A stretch of 43,020 nucleotides of DNA from Flammeovirgaceae bacterium UBA5008. GTDB taxonomy: Bacteria > Bacteroidota > Bacteroidia > Cytophagales > Cyclobacteriaceae. The notes below the pieces were generated by a model that saw nothing but the letters and a program-made list of their open reading frames with translations, was not told where the DNA came from and ran no database searches. The DNA is taken from contig DGYK01000037.1 in the NCBI GenBank assembly GCA_002398365.1, positions 1 to 43,020 on the forward strand. The letters are read 5' to 3'. Below are positions 1-7,534 of the stretch, in pieces. Every line of letters starts with the position of its first letter. Positions within the stretch are counted from its first letter, which is position 1. The position numbers and the translations under genes were made by a program.

Positions 1-227
1 ACTTTAGCGTGGCGTTGAAAAACACGGAGGCTACGCATCGCACGGTGGCTATTGAAACGGCCATACAAAATTCAGGCTTGGGTCTCATACTCATTTTTAC
101 ATTCTTTGATGGCAATGCTTCCATGGCACTCATTGCGGCATGGTGGGGGGTGTGGCATCTGATCAGCGGATTTACATTTTCGTATTACATGCGCGGCCGT
201 GCGTTGGTTTCCGTGGGACGGCCATGA
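1..227 (+). CDS. Bile acid:sodium symporter family protein, C-terminal fragment
   Basis: This is the C-terminal end (about 75 codons) of a gene that starts before the window. The reading frame is open from the first bases to TGA at 225-227. The fragment contains ETAIQNSGLGLIL, which resembles the E-x3-QNS signature found in the second half of BASS-family transporters near the sodium-binding crossover, followed by a final hydrophobic helix (MALIAAWWGVWHLISGF). Family members are inner-membrane carriers that move bile acids or other organic anions with sodium; the substrate cannot be read from this piece. Its stop codon overlaps the start of the next gene in an ATGA arrangement, so the two are probably translationally coupled. 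The family call is fairly safe, but the gene is incomplete here. Confidence 0.75.
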   Translation, partial: FSVALKNTEATHRTVAIETAIQNSGLGLILIFTFFDGNASMALIAAWWGVWHLISGFTFSYYMRGRALVSVGRP

Positions 228-1282
228 ATCTATTGTATCTCTTTCTAAAAAATTATTGTCGGGTGGCACTCTCTTTCTTTTACAAGAAATGGCAAGTGCA
301 GTATTTGGCTCCGGTGCCGGAGGGTGCGGTGATTTTTGTAGCCAATCATCAAAATGCTTTTTTAGATGCGGTGCTGGTCAGTTGCAGTACACATCGCCAT
401 CCGTGGTTTGTGGCGCGCGCGAGTGTGTTTAAAAAAGGCTGGAGTAATTTTATGCTTCGACAACTAAAGATGTTGCCCGTCTATCGCTTTCGCGATGGAT
501 TTGATACGCTGCGAAAAAATGAAGAGGCTTTTCAGGAATATACGTCCCTGCTGCAGCGCGGAGAATCTATTCTGATTTTTGGAGAAGGGAACCATGACGA
601 GCGGTGGAGCCTCCGCCCATTTCAAAAAGGTTTTGCGCGAATGGCTTTCGCTGCCGCGGAATCGTGCGATGTAAAGGTGGTGCCGGTGGGTATTCAGTTT
701 GAGTCGCATTCTTTTGCCGGATCGCGGGTGCTGGTGAGTTTTGGAAAAGCCATTGTTGTTCCGAAACTAAATCCAACGGTTCATATCCAAACGCAATACG
801 ATCAGTTGATTCAACAAACGCACGAGAGGGTTCAATCCCTGATGTTGCACTTACCTGCGCAGACGTATGATCAGGATGTGAAACTGTTTTTAAACCACCG
901 CATTATTCATCAAGACCTCATCCAACAACTTCGGGCGGATCAATTACTCGTACAAGCGTTGTCTTCTCTAAAGGATTTTACAAAATCAAACACTACGCCA
1001 GTTGTTCCGCTTTGGAAAACGGCTGTGAGCCTTTACAGCAGCATCAACACTTTTTTACCGAAAGGAATTATTCAATGGATTTTATCCAACACCAAAGATC
1101 CGCAGTTTACCGGCTCTCTTAAATTTTCGGTGGGAATGGTGGTGGTGCCGTTATTCTATTGCTTGCAGACTTTCACACTCTATTTGATTACCGATTCATT
1201 GATATGGACAATCCTCTATGGCATTTCATTGCCGGTTAGTTTTTGGGTGGCGAAAGGGGTGTTTTTGAAGTCGGGTCAATAA
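224..1282 (+). CDS. Lysophospholipid / glycerol-phosphate acyltransferase (PlsC-like)
   Basis: A 352-residue acyltransferase of the PlsC/LPLAT superfamily, which transfers acyl chains to glycerol-phosphate or lysophospholipids at the inner membrane. Motif I is NHQNAFLD (residues 41-48), with five residues between His and Asp as in the fungal Gat1/Sct1-like subgroup rather than the four of classical PlsC. Motif III is FGEGNHDERW (119-128) and motif IV is VPVGIQF (153-159). A hydrophobic segment near residues 305-350 probably anchors the C-terminus. The reading frame is open upstream to 140, but the ATG at 224 is chosen because it overlaps the previous stop as ATGA and places motif I at the usual distance from the N-terminus. 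The exact acceptor (G3P, lysophosphatidate or ornithine-lipid precursor) is not determinable. Confidence 0.85.
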   Translation: MNLLYLFLKNYCRVALSFFYKKWQVQYLAPVPEGAVIFVANHQNAFLDAVLVSCSTHRHPWFVARASVFKKGWSNFMLRQLKMLPVYRFRDGFDTLRKNEEAFQEYTSLLQRGESILIFGEGNHDERWSLRPFQKGFARMAFAAAESCDVKVVPVGIQFESHSFAGSRVLVSFGKAIVVPKLNPTVHIQTQYDQLIQQTHERVQSLMLHLPAQTYDQDVKLFLNHRIIHQDLIQQLRADQLLVQALSSLKDFTKSNTTPVVPLWKTAVSLYSSINTFLPKGIIQWILSNTKDPQFTGSLKFSVGMVVVPLFYCLQTFTLYLITDSLIWTILYGISLPVSFWVAKGVFLKSGQ

Positions 1283-1285
1283 CCA

Positions 1286-1534
1286 TTAAGTAGAGAGGTA
1301 ATTCTTTAACGTGATCACACCTAAAAGGACAAAACACGATAAAGCATAGACTGCGAAATGAGCCACATAAAAGAGAATCTTATATTCTTTTCTTAGCTGA
1401 TGAAAAAAATCCTTCACGCTATCACCCAGCATGAGAAATCGTTATACCAAAAAATAAGACACGAAAGTCAATCCCAGAAAAAGGAAGAAAACAACACTTA
1501 TTGCAGAGTTCGATATTCCCGACAATAAAATCAT
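1286..1534 (-). pseudogene. Two-helix small membrane protein interrupted by an in-frame TAA (or two tiny ORFs)
   Basis: On the minus strand a frame begins with ATG at 1534 and encodes 30 residues containing one hydrophobic helix (AISVVFFLFLGLTFVSYFLV). It stops at TAA 1444-1442. The same frame resumes after three sense codons at ATG 1432 and runs 48 more residues, with a basic segment (HQLRKEYK) and a second helix (LFYVAHFAVYALSCFVLLGV), to TAA 1288-1286. Read through, it would be an 82-codon two-helix hairpin protein. It lies 27 bases after the membrane-protein gene ending at 1562, so it could be the last gene of that operon. Either a nonsense mutation split one gene, or two small membrane peptides are made. 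I recognise no family. Its stop nearly meets the convergent acyltransferase stop. Confidence 0.45.
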
Positions 1535-1561
1535 TGTATTGATGATTTTATATTAAAGATG

Positions 1562-2209
1562 CTACCACCTCAATTCACTCATACGTTTCAAATCATCGTT
1601 ACTCGTCTCCACGATCTTATTAATCTTCGGTTGTATAATCCAAATACCAATTGGATAAAACCAGATCAAAAAGAATTCTCCCGCGAAATCTGAAAATGCA
1701 GTTTCGCGTTGAAGTTCCACTGTCTTAAATGTTTTCGCTACAAAATAGAGGGAGTAGAAAAGACAAAACATCGAAAAGAGATGCATGGGTACAACAAACA
1801 TCATAACGCCTCCGATTACTCCTAGGCTTTCTTCCACTCTATCATCTGGCTGAGGTAAGTTATTGAATAGCATCACCATGCCGATGGATAACAAGAGTAT
1901 ATAGACCATCGGAATAAAAAAGAATACCTTAAACTTAGTAATCTTCATTTTAACGTGAGCCGGTACTTTGTATTGAAGCCCGATAGAAACTGACCAAAAC
2001 CAGCCAAAAAATGTTCCGGAAGATAGGATCATCACCAACGGAAAGAACTTAAAATAATCGAATATAAATAATGGATCGGGTTCTGATTGATTTGCTATGG
2101 TCGTGAAGATGCTCGCCATCATCACAAAATAAAATATCATGGGCACTCCAAACAAAAGCAAGAACAATTGCCAATGTTTTGCACGTAAAAAAAGTTGGGT
2201 GAATTTCAT
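1562..2209 (-). CDS. Hypothetical multi-pass membrane protein
   Basis: A 215-residue protein with about five hydrophobic stretches (near residues 16-34, 58-80, 93-115, 130-158 and 178-195), separated by short charged loops. A polar C-terminal tail (KIVETSNDDLKRMSELRW) is probably cytoplasmic. It starts with ATG at 2209 and follows the macro-domain gene by 42 bases on the same strand, so the two are likely co-transcribed. I do not recognise a characterised family; similar small polytopic proteins are frequent in Bacteroidota. No catalytic motif or metal-binding cluster is visible. The long open frame, membrane architecture and codon usage like the neighbours support a real gene, but no function can be assigned. 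Confidence 0.75.
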   Translation of the reverse strand: MKFTQLFLRAKHWQLFLLLFGVPMIFYFVMMASIFTTIANQSEPDPLFIFDYFKFFPLVMILSSGTFFGWFWSVSIGLQYKVPAHVKMKITKFKVFFFIPMVYILLLSIGMVMLFNNLPQPDDRVEESLGVIGGVMMFVVPMHLFSMFCLFYSLYFVAKTFKTVELQRETAFSDFAGEFFLIWFYPIGIWIIQPKINKIVETSNDDLKRMSELRW

Positions 2210-2251
2210 GTGGTCAATTTTATTTATTAGATAAATCTATTTTGGTGTTAT

Positions 2252-2725
2252 TCAATCAAAATCATACACATAAGTTTCTATGCGCTGTTCGATTAATTCA
2301 TTTAAAATCATTGGCTCAATTTGATCCCATGTACCGCCAGACAGGCCACATCCTATGCGGGGCATATGAACCGTTGCATTTACTTCTTTGGCAAACGTAC
2401 TGACTTTGTTAAGTCCCTGTCGAATGGCACCATAACGCACCGGTGTGACATCATTATTTCCCTTCCTTTTAATATCGTGCTGACCGATCAAGTTGGCCAC
2501 CCAAATAGTGGGCTCCACCTGAACAAACTGAACTTCACCTAATTCAAATTTCTCACCGCTTTGAGCCCATGCACGAAATTTCTTTTCTGGTTCTTTCCAT
2601 CTTCGTGAAACTGCCACAACAAAACCTCTTCCCCAAGCACCAATATCATTACAAACATGCACAATCACTTTATTGCCATTTCCAATTGGTTGTGTTGCAT
2701 CTCCTTTCAGGTATTTTATTTCCAT
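2252..2725 (-). CDS. Macro-domain protein (ADP-ribose binding/hydrolysing)
   Basis: A 157-residue single macro domain of the Poa1p/TARG1/ALC1-like branch. Macro domains bind ADP-ribose and in this branch remove or process it (ADP-ribose-1''-phosphate, or ester-linked ADP-ribose on proteins or DNA). Visible signatures are GDATQP (8-13), HVCNDIGAWGRGF (24-36), which forms the adenosine/ribose pocket, and GCGLSGGTW (125-133), the phosphate loop. A GTG lies directly before the ATG, but ATG 2725 is the better start because GDAT then sits at its normal position. It is probably the first gene of a minus-strand unit with the membrane protein downstream, behind a TACTTTTG box at 2749-2756. No toxin-like ADP-ribosyltransferase is adjacent, so a toxin-antitoxin role is not supported. 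Confidence 0.88.
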   Translation of the reverse strand: MEIKYLKGDATQPIGNGNKVIVHVCNDIGAWGRGFVVAVSRRWKEPEKKFRAWAQSGEKFELGEVQFVQVEPTIWVANLIGQHDIKRKGNNDVTPVRYGAIRQGLNKVSTFAKEVNATVHMPRIGCGLSGGTWDQIEPMILNELIEQRIETYVYDFD

Positions 2726-2748
2726 CACCTATTCATTTTCATCAGCAC

Positions 2749-2756
2749 CAAAAGTA
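2749..2756 (-). promoter_or_regulatory. Candidate -7 box TACTTTTG for the macro-domain gene
   Basis: Minus-strand TACTTTTG is a full match to the Bacteroidota -7 consensus TAnnTTTG and lies 23 bases before the ATG at 2725. That would leave a leader of roughly 15-17 bases. A clear TTTG at the usual -33 distance is not seen. Confidence 0.4.
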
Positions 2757-2849
2757 CAAATTATCCAACGCAGCCTGCTGGCAATAGGCACCTCTAAGTT
2801 ATGGATCAATCTATTTCAAAGATGACCACAAAACCTCCACCCCTACCTC

Positions 2850-3122
2850 CGCACCAATGCCGCGTGCGTATTCCAAAATGCCGTGTGCGTATTTTAAAAT
2901 GATCCGTGCCTCCGCCAAAATAATGCGTGCCTCCGCCAAAATGATGCGTGCCTTCGCGCGGATCAACTGTGCCTAGGAATGAGTGGAAAAATAACGGTAA
3001 TCGGTTGTCCGGGCCTACGCACTGATGACGCGTGCCTCCTCCCCGATCATCGGTGCCTTCGCCCGGAAGGCGCGTGCGTACTCCAAAATGATTCCGGTGT
3101 ACTCCAAAATGGCTCGTGCCAC
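2850..3122. repeat. Degenerate tandem array, 13 units of 21 bp
   Basis: Thirteen consecutive 21-base units can be laid out without a single length change. The plus-strand core is CCAAAATGATGCGTGCC, preceded by Y-K and followed by T-M. Units near 2871, 2913, 2934, 3081 and 3102 are closest to the core; two units (about 2976-3017) have diverged in sequence but keep the 21-base phase. Because 21 is a multiple of three, the minus strand stays open and would read as heptads such as GTHHFGG and RTRHFGI, but this periodicity is explained by the DNA repeat. The array lies between the divergent macro-domain and VOC genes. The AAAA tract recurs every two helical turns in the better-conserved units. Confidence 0.85.
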
Positions 3123-3443
3123 CGCACGCATCATTCCCCATAGCCCAAAAATGCCCCCTTAGGCTTCCCGTAAGGAAAAAACAGGCTTTTTCATCATTTC
3201 ATTCCTATTTCAGAGGATCGGAAAACAAGATTCTCTTCCCAAAGAACCTGCCTTAAACGGCCGGAACATCGTACGGGGGACTCATTCAAAATCCTCCGTG
3301 AGTGGAGAATACTCTCCAATGGCTTGCGGCACCCTTCCTTTATCTGAATCTACCTCCCACTAATCAATTCAAACCAAATCCTTCATCTTTGTAATCCGGT
3401 CAACGGGCGCACAACGTGCCCGCATCCGCAAACTCAGTGTATT
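3123..3443. other. Non-coding stretch between the 21-bp array and the VOC gene
   Basis: About 320 bases with no convincing gene. A minus-strand frame overlapping 3369-3722 is the antisense shadow of the VOC gene. A short imperfect hairpin (GCAC-AAC-GTGC) lies around 3411-3423, shortly before the VOC start. No full match to the TAnnTTTG box is seen on the plus strand. Confidence 0.5.
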
Positions 3444-3854
3444 ATGGGAGGAAATCAGCAATTGGCGCTCATCAGCCTGGTCGTTCGCAATTATGACGAG
3501 GCCATTCGCTTCTATGTAGACAAACTCAACTTTCGATTGGTGGAAGACACGCATCTCAGCGACACCAAGCGATGGGTGGTGGTGGCACCTCCCGGCTCTA
3601 CGGGCTGCAACTTGCTGCTGGCGCAGGCTGCCAATGACGAGCAACTGTCGCGGGTAGGCAATCAAACCGGTGGACGTGTTTTTCTCTTTTTGTACACCGA
3701 TCAATTTGAGTCCGACTATCAAAATTTATTAGACCAAGGCGTGACCATCGTGCGGCCACCAAAGCAGGAGCCTTACGGAACGGTCGCTGTCTTTGCAGAT
3801 CTCTATGGAAACTGGTGGGATCTTATCCAGCCTTCTCCACCTCGTGCAGTTTAA
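3444..3854 (+). CDS. VOC (glyoxalase/bleomycin-resistance) family protein
   Basis: A 136-residue protein with the paired beta-alpha-beta-beta-beta pattern of vicinal-oxygen-chelate enzymes. The first half contains LISLVVRNYDEAIRFYVDKL, the typical opening strand and helix; the second half contains VFLFLYTDQFESDYQNLLDQG and ends with the strand VFADLYGNWWDLIQP. VOC members use a divalent metal for isomerisation, dioxygenation or thiol transfer, or simply bind drugs. The usual first metal ligand (His near residue 9) is not obvious here, and the last-strand ligand position carries Asp or Trp, so it may be a non-classical or binding-only member. The last 32 bases overlap the 3' end of the convergent saccharopine-dehydrogenase gene. 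The substrate is unknown. Confidence 0.8.
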   Translation: MGGNQQLALISLVVRNYDEAIRFYVDKLNFRLVEDTHLSDTKRWVVVAPPGSTGCNLLLAQAANDEQLSRVGNQTGGRVFLFLYTDQFESDYQNLLDQGVTIVRPPKQEPYGTVAVFADLYGNWWDLIQPSPPRAV

Positions 3855-5166
3855 TATTCAACTGCCCCAGCTCTTCTAAAATCGGATTGTAAAATTCAGG
3901 AACCACGGGTATCACCACTCCGCGGCTTTTTATTTTTCCTTGCAAGAGTAATTTGGTGGCGATGGCCAACGGCAAACCAACAGTCTGTGCCATGGCGGTG
4001 TTGTTTTCATCTTGCCCGGTGCAGGTAAGGTAAGCTTGTATTTCGCGTTTGCCGCGACCGTGCGTTTCAAAACCAAAGCGGTGCCACATCACAATAAAGT
4101 CTTTGTCGCCCCGCTGCAATTTCCAGCGCTTCTGCAAAATGTGCTCTGTTACCTGCGCGGGTGTTCCTTGATCGAGCCCGATTTTCTCATCGCTAAAAAA
4201 TCCGCTCCACATTAAGCGCTTCATCTCCTCGCCTTTCGCATCCAAGCCAAACAATTGGCAAACTCTTTCTTCAGCAGGCAGTGCTGCGTCTTCCAAAAAC
4301 AAAGTGATGAAATCACGATGCGATAGCTTGCTGATGTTTTCAAGCACATAGGTATCATCGCAGCAGCCTAATTGCACCAACACATTCCAGGCACTGCAAT
4401 ACCCTTTGTTGCGAAGCGTGCCGCGCACCATGGTTTGTATGCCTTGCAAACCATAGGTATCCAAATACTTTAATGAGTCGCGGTTAGCGTAACCTTCGTA
4501 TTCGCCAAAGCCGGGCACCGATACGGAAGTGGTTCGTTTGAACAATTGCTGATAGGGAATGTATTTCCATTGGCCGCCTTGCAAAAACTTGGCGGTGCCT
4601 TGTCCGGCCATCACCACGTTGCGGGGGTTCCAGGTAAATTTATAGCGCCACGGATTTTCGATATCGGTGGTCGGTGCAATCAATCCTCCGGTAAAAGATT
4701 CGAATGAAATTAGTTTGCCGCCTTCTTGCTTTACGCGATCAATTACTTGCATGGCACTCATGTGGTCGATGCCGGGATCAAGCCCGCACTCGTTTAAAAA
4801 GAGCAATCCCTTTTGTTTTGCTTCCGCATCGAGGCTCTTCATCTCGTCCGACACGTAGCTGGCGGTGAGCAAGTGTTTCTTTTCGGCTAAACAGATAGCG
4901 GCTACCTGCACATGAAGGTGTGCCGGCAGCAGCGACACCACTACATCGGCTTTCGCAATTTCAGCCCGGCTTGCTGCTGTCTGTGTAATGTCAAATGCAA
5001 TGGCTCTTCCATTGGCATGACCATTGACGCGGTCGATGGCTGCCTCGAGGGAAAAATCACCCACCGTTACGGTCCATCGGTTAGGGGCTGCATGCGTCAG
5101 TAAATAGTGGATGAGGGCTGTTGAAGAGCGACCGGCTCCTAAGACCAAGATTGCGTGTTCTTTCAT
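3823..5166 (-). CDS. Saccharopine dehydrogenase-family oxidoreductase
   Basis: A 447-residue NAD(P)-dependent oxidoreductase of the saccharopine dehydrogenase (reductase) family. The N-terminal Rossmann fold shows VLGAGRSSTALIHYLL (residues 8-23). The catalytic and dimerisation domain has NECGLDPGIDHMSA near residue 125, followed by SFESFTGGLIAP, both hallmarks of the family. Members interconvert saccharopine with aminoadipate semialdehyde and glutamate; relatives act on other opine-like or carboxynorspermidine substrates. No other lysine-pathway gene is nearby, so lysine degradation is an inference from family only. The start at ATG 5166 puts the Rossmann glycines at the expected position. 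Its 3' end overlaps the VOC gene by 32 bases. Confidence 0.85.
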   Translation of the reverse strand: MKEHAILVLGAGRSSTALIHYLLTHAAPNRWTVTVGDFSLEAAIDRVNGHANGRAIAFDITQTAASRAEIAKADVVVSLLPAHLHVQVAAICLAEKKHLLTASYVSDEMKSLDAEAKQKGLLFLNECGLDPGIDHMSAMQVIDRVKQEGGKLISFESFTGGLIAPTTDIENPWRYKFTWNPRNVVMAGQGTAKFLQGGQWKYIPYQQLFKRTTSVSVPGFGEYEGYANRDSLKYLDTYGLQGIQTMVRGTLRNKGYCSAWNVLVQLGCCDDTYVLENISKLSHRDFITLFLEDAALPAEERVCQLFGLDAKGEEMKRLMWSGFFSDEKIGLDQGTPAQVTEHILQKRWKLQRGDKDFIVMWHRFGFETHGRGKREIQAYLTCTGQDENNTAMAQTVGLPLAIATKLLLQGKIKSRGVVIPVVPEFYNPILEELGQLNIKLHEVEKAG

Positions 5167-5340
5167 AATTTTTGTAGCGATTGAAATCGGGTGGGGCGAG
5201 TGCCCGCTCGTTCAACTTCAATCGGTTTTAAAATTAAACAAAACCTGTCGTCCGGACGCTTCATAGCAAAGAAATAGACGCTATCTTTTTGAACTCAGGG
5301 CAGGTTTATTAACTTTAACGATTAGTCTTGTCCCCAACCT

Positions 5341-5811
5341 ATGAACTCCTCGGAACGATTTGCTTCGATCGATGATCTGGATAGCGAATCAAAATATTTG
5401 GTTCACAAAGCCAAAGAAGCTACTCACCATAGCTACTCGCCCTATTCGAAATTTCAGGTGGGGGCCGCCTTAATTCTGGACGACAATACCATCATTACGG
5501 GAGCCAATCAGGAAAATGCTTCTTATCCGCTTTGCATGTGTGCCGAGCGCGTGGCCTTGTATTCGTTGGGCGCTCAGTTTCCGGAAAAGAAGATTGTTAA
5601 AATGGCCGTGGTGGCCCATAAAAAAAACCATAAAGAACTTACCACGGCAGCCCCGTGTGGTGCGTGCCGACAGGTGTTGGTGGAGTATGAGCAGCGCCAG
5701 CAATCGAAAATCCAGATCTTATTTATGACAGATGAAATGGCCTGGCTGAAGTATCCGGATGCCGAATCGCTGTTGCCCGGTTCTTTCCGACAAGAGCATT
5801 TATTACTATAG
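5341..5811 (+). CDS. cdd: Cytidine deaminase
   Basis: A 156-residue zinc-dependent cytidine/deoxycytidine deaminase of pyrimidine salvage, producing uridine or deoxyuridine plus ammonia in the cytoplasm. The substrate-binding N-x-E (NQE, 56-58) and the zinc and proton-shuttle motif CAER (C67, E69) are present, as is the second zinc motif PCGACRQ (C106, C109). SPYSKFQVGAAL at 33-44 is the usual N-terminal signature. The three-cysteine ligand set indicates the homotetrameric class. The N-terminus is about 20 residues longer than in the shortest family members, and ATG 5341 is the only reasonable start. It is divergent from the saccharopine-dehydrogenase gene across a 174-base gap that contains inverted-repeat sequence. 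Confidence 0.95.
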   Translation: MNSSERFASIDDLDSESKYLVHKAKEATHHSYSPYSKFQVGAALILDDNTIITGANQENASYPLCMCAERVALYSLGAQFPEKKIVKMAVVAHKKNHKELTTAAPCGACRQVLVEYEQRQQSKIQILFMTDEMAWLKYPDAESLLPGSFRQEHLLL

Positions 5812-5955
5812 AAAGAGTGGTATTAGCTTTTTAATAACCTATTGTTTAAAAAAACCATAAGGAAAGCATGATAAAATGAACTTAGACCGGCCCCGGTAAT
5901 CCATCTCACTAAGGACAGAGTTGTCCCGTGTAAGGTTTACACCCGAATAAGCGGA

Positions 5956-5983
5956 TTGTGGCTTCGTTGAAATTCTATTTTTG
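5956..5983 (+). promoter_or_regulatory. Candidate promoter for the cheR-sia gene block
   Basis: A TATTTTTG box at 5976-5983 is a full match to TAnnTTTG, with TTG at 5956-5958 spaced 17 bases upstream as a plausible -33 element. Transcription would start near 5990, leaving a leader of about 35 bases before the GTG at 6027. Confidence 0.5.
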
Positions 5984-6026
5984 TTGCTAGATGAACTTGA
6001 AGAACTTGATATAACGTGTTTGCGAA

Positions 6027-6851
6027 GTGATACAAGACATTGACATTGCCGATCTTAAAAAGATCACCGAACTGATCCAGGTAAAGCACGGATACGACTT
6101 CCGTAACTATGCCATGTCATCCTTTAAGCGAAGGATGCTGAGGATTTTAGAGTTGAAGAGCCTGACAGTGGAAACCCTGCTGAAGAAGCTGCAGGATCAA
6201 CCGACTTTCATCGATGAGTTTTTAGATGAACTGACCGTAAACGTAACGGAAATGTTTCGTGATCCGGGCTTCTGGCGCATCATTCGCGATGAGATTATTC
6301 CCGGCATTTTGCTCAACCACAAGCAATTTAAAATCTGGCATGCAGGCTGCTCTTCGGGCGAAGAAGTTTTGTCGATGACCATCGTGCTGAAGGAGATGGG
6401 CATTTTGCAGGATGTGCAATTGTATGCCACCGACCTCGACACGACTATTCTGGAAAAAGCCAAACAAGCCTCCTACCCCATCAAGAACATGGAGCTGAAT
6501 GAGAAAAACTACATTCGCTACGAGGGAAAAGGAAGTTTGAAAGATTATTACAAGGAAGAGAACGGCAAGGCCGTGTTTGATAAATCGCTGTTGCAGAATG
6601 TTACTTTCCGGAAGCATGATCTGGTGAAGGGCGAAGTGTTTAACAAATTTGATTTGATCTTGTGCCGCAACGTGATGATTTATTTTAACCAGACGCTTCA
6701 AAATGAAGTGTTAAAGAAATTCCACGAAAGCATGTTTAAGTACGGCTACCTCGCCATCGGTTCCAAAGAATCGCTGATCTGGTGCGAAGTGGCCAGCAAG
6801 TTTTTGGTGGTTAATAATGAAGAAAAAGTTTATAAGAAGATAAAGGATTAG
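6027..6851 (+). CDS. cheR: CheR-type protein-glutamate methyltransferase
   Basis: A 274-residue SAM-dependent methyltransferase of the CheR family, which esterifies glutamate side chains on signalling proteins. The N-terminal helical domain covers residues 1-75. The CheR signature LTVNVTEMFRD (69-79) precedes SAM motif I (AGCSSGEE, 106-113), the acidic ribose-binding position DLD (136-138) and LILCRNVMIYF (210-220). Translation starts at GTG 6027: an in-frame TAA lies five codons upstream, and starting later would remove the conserved opening before FRNYAMSSFKRR. No chemoreceptor is encoded in the window, so its substrate is probably not a classical MCP. It heads a same-strand block with CheB 14 bases behind, which suggests a dedicated methylation circuit for the sensor phosphatase downstream. 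Confidence 0.9.
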   Translation: MIQDIDIADLKKITELIQVKHGYDFRNYAMSSFKRRMLRILELKSLTVETLLKKLQDQPTFIDEFLDELTVNVTEMFRDPGFWRIIRDEIIPGILLNHKQFKIWHAGCSSGEEVLSMTIVLKEMGILQDVQLYATDLDTTILEKAKQASYPIKNMELNEKNYIRYEGKGSLKDYYKEENGKAVFDKSLLQNVTFRKHDLVKGEVFNKFDLILCRNVMIYFNQTLQNEVLKKFHESMFKYGYLAIGSKESLIWCEVASKFLVVNNEEKVYKKIKD

Positions 6852-6865
6852 GAGATCACCCTGCC

Positions 6866-7459
6866 ATGGACAAGTACAATTTAAATAACAGCTATAAGGC
6901 AGTTGTGATTGGCGGATCAGCTGGGAGTTTTCAAGGTATTGTAAAAATACTCTCTCAGCTTCCTAAAAACTTTCAACTTCCGATCATCATGTGTTTGCAC
7001 CGACTCAAACACGTGCGCAATGGTTTTGTGGAGGCATTATCAATAAAAAGTGTGATACAGGTAGTAGAACCAAATGATAAAGAACCCATTAAGAAGGGCG
7101 GTGTATACCTCGCCCCTTCCAACTACCACATGTCGGTAGAATTGGGCAATCATTTTGCGATGTCTACCGAAGAAATGATTAACAACTCACGCCCCGCCAT
7201 TGATGTGACGCTGGGCACTGCGGCTTATGTGTATCGCGATAAACTGGTTGGCATTCTGCTATCAGGGGCGAATCGCGATGGTGGATTGGGGATGAAGCAC
7301 ATCAAAGACAAAGGCGGGCTGACGATTGTACAAGAACCGAGCGAATGTATGATTGACACCATGCCGAAAGCGGCACTGTCGCTAACGCAAATTGATTACA
7401 CCTTGAAGATTGATGAGATCGTAGAGTTTTTAGTAGAATTGAATAAACATTATAAATAA
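6866..7459 (+). CDS. cheB: CheB-type methylesterase catalytic domain, without receiver
   Basis: A 197-residue protein equal to the CheB catalytic domain alone. CheB hydrolyses glutamyl methyl esters (and deamidates Gln) on receptors. The catalytic triad is visible: Ser18 in GGSAGS, His45 in CLHR and Asp138 in SGANRDGG. The normal N-terminal receiver domain is absent and no receiver is encoded next to it, so control by phosphorylation in cis is not possible. ATG 6866 is 14 bases after the cheR stop, so the two enzymes are co-expressed. Gly-rich SGANRDGG replaces the common SGMGxDG, a frequent variant in stand-alone CheB proteins. A role as the eraser opposing the adjacent CheR is the simplest reading. 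Confidence 0.88.
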   Translation: MDKYNLNNSYKAVVIGGSAGSFQGIVKILSQLPKNFQLPIIMCLHRLKHVRNGFVEALSIKSVIQVVEPNDKEPIKKGGVYLAPSNYHMSVELGNHFAMSTEEMINNSRPAIDVTLGTAAYVYRDKLVGILLSGANRDGGLGMKHIKDKGGLTIVQEPSECMIDTMPKAALSLTQIDYTLKIDEIVEFLVELNKHYK

Positions 7460-7534
7460 GGAGAAGATTTGCCGATGGAATTTGAAAGTCGGCACTTTGT
7501 ATCCGGTTGATAAAACGAAAGAAATACATAACCT

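Noticed and set aside
2806..3141. A 111-codon minus-strand open frame rich in Gly, Thr, His and Arg
   Set aside because: It is produced by the 21-bp tandem array, which stays open because its period is a multiple of three. The residues follow the repeat unit and no start signal or family match is present.
3411..3423. A short hairpin (GCAC-AAC-GTGC) before the VOC gene
   Set aside because: The stem is four base pairs with imperfect extension and no T-run, too weak for a terminator or riboswitch call.
3369..3722. A 117-codon minus-strand open frame opposite the VOC gene
   Set aside because: The plus-strand VOC protein has clear family structure across the same bases; the antisense frame has no recognisable features.
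6222..6701. A 159-codon antisense open frame within cheR
   Set aside because: The CheR motifs lie on the plus strand over the whole interval and the antisense product resembles nothing.
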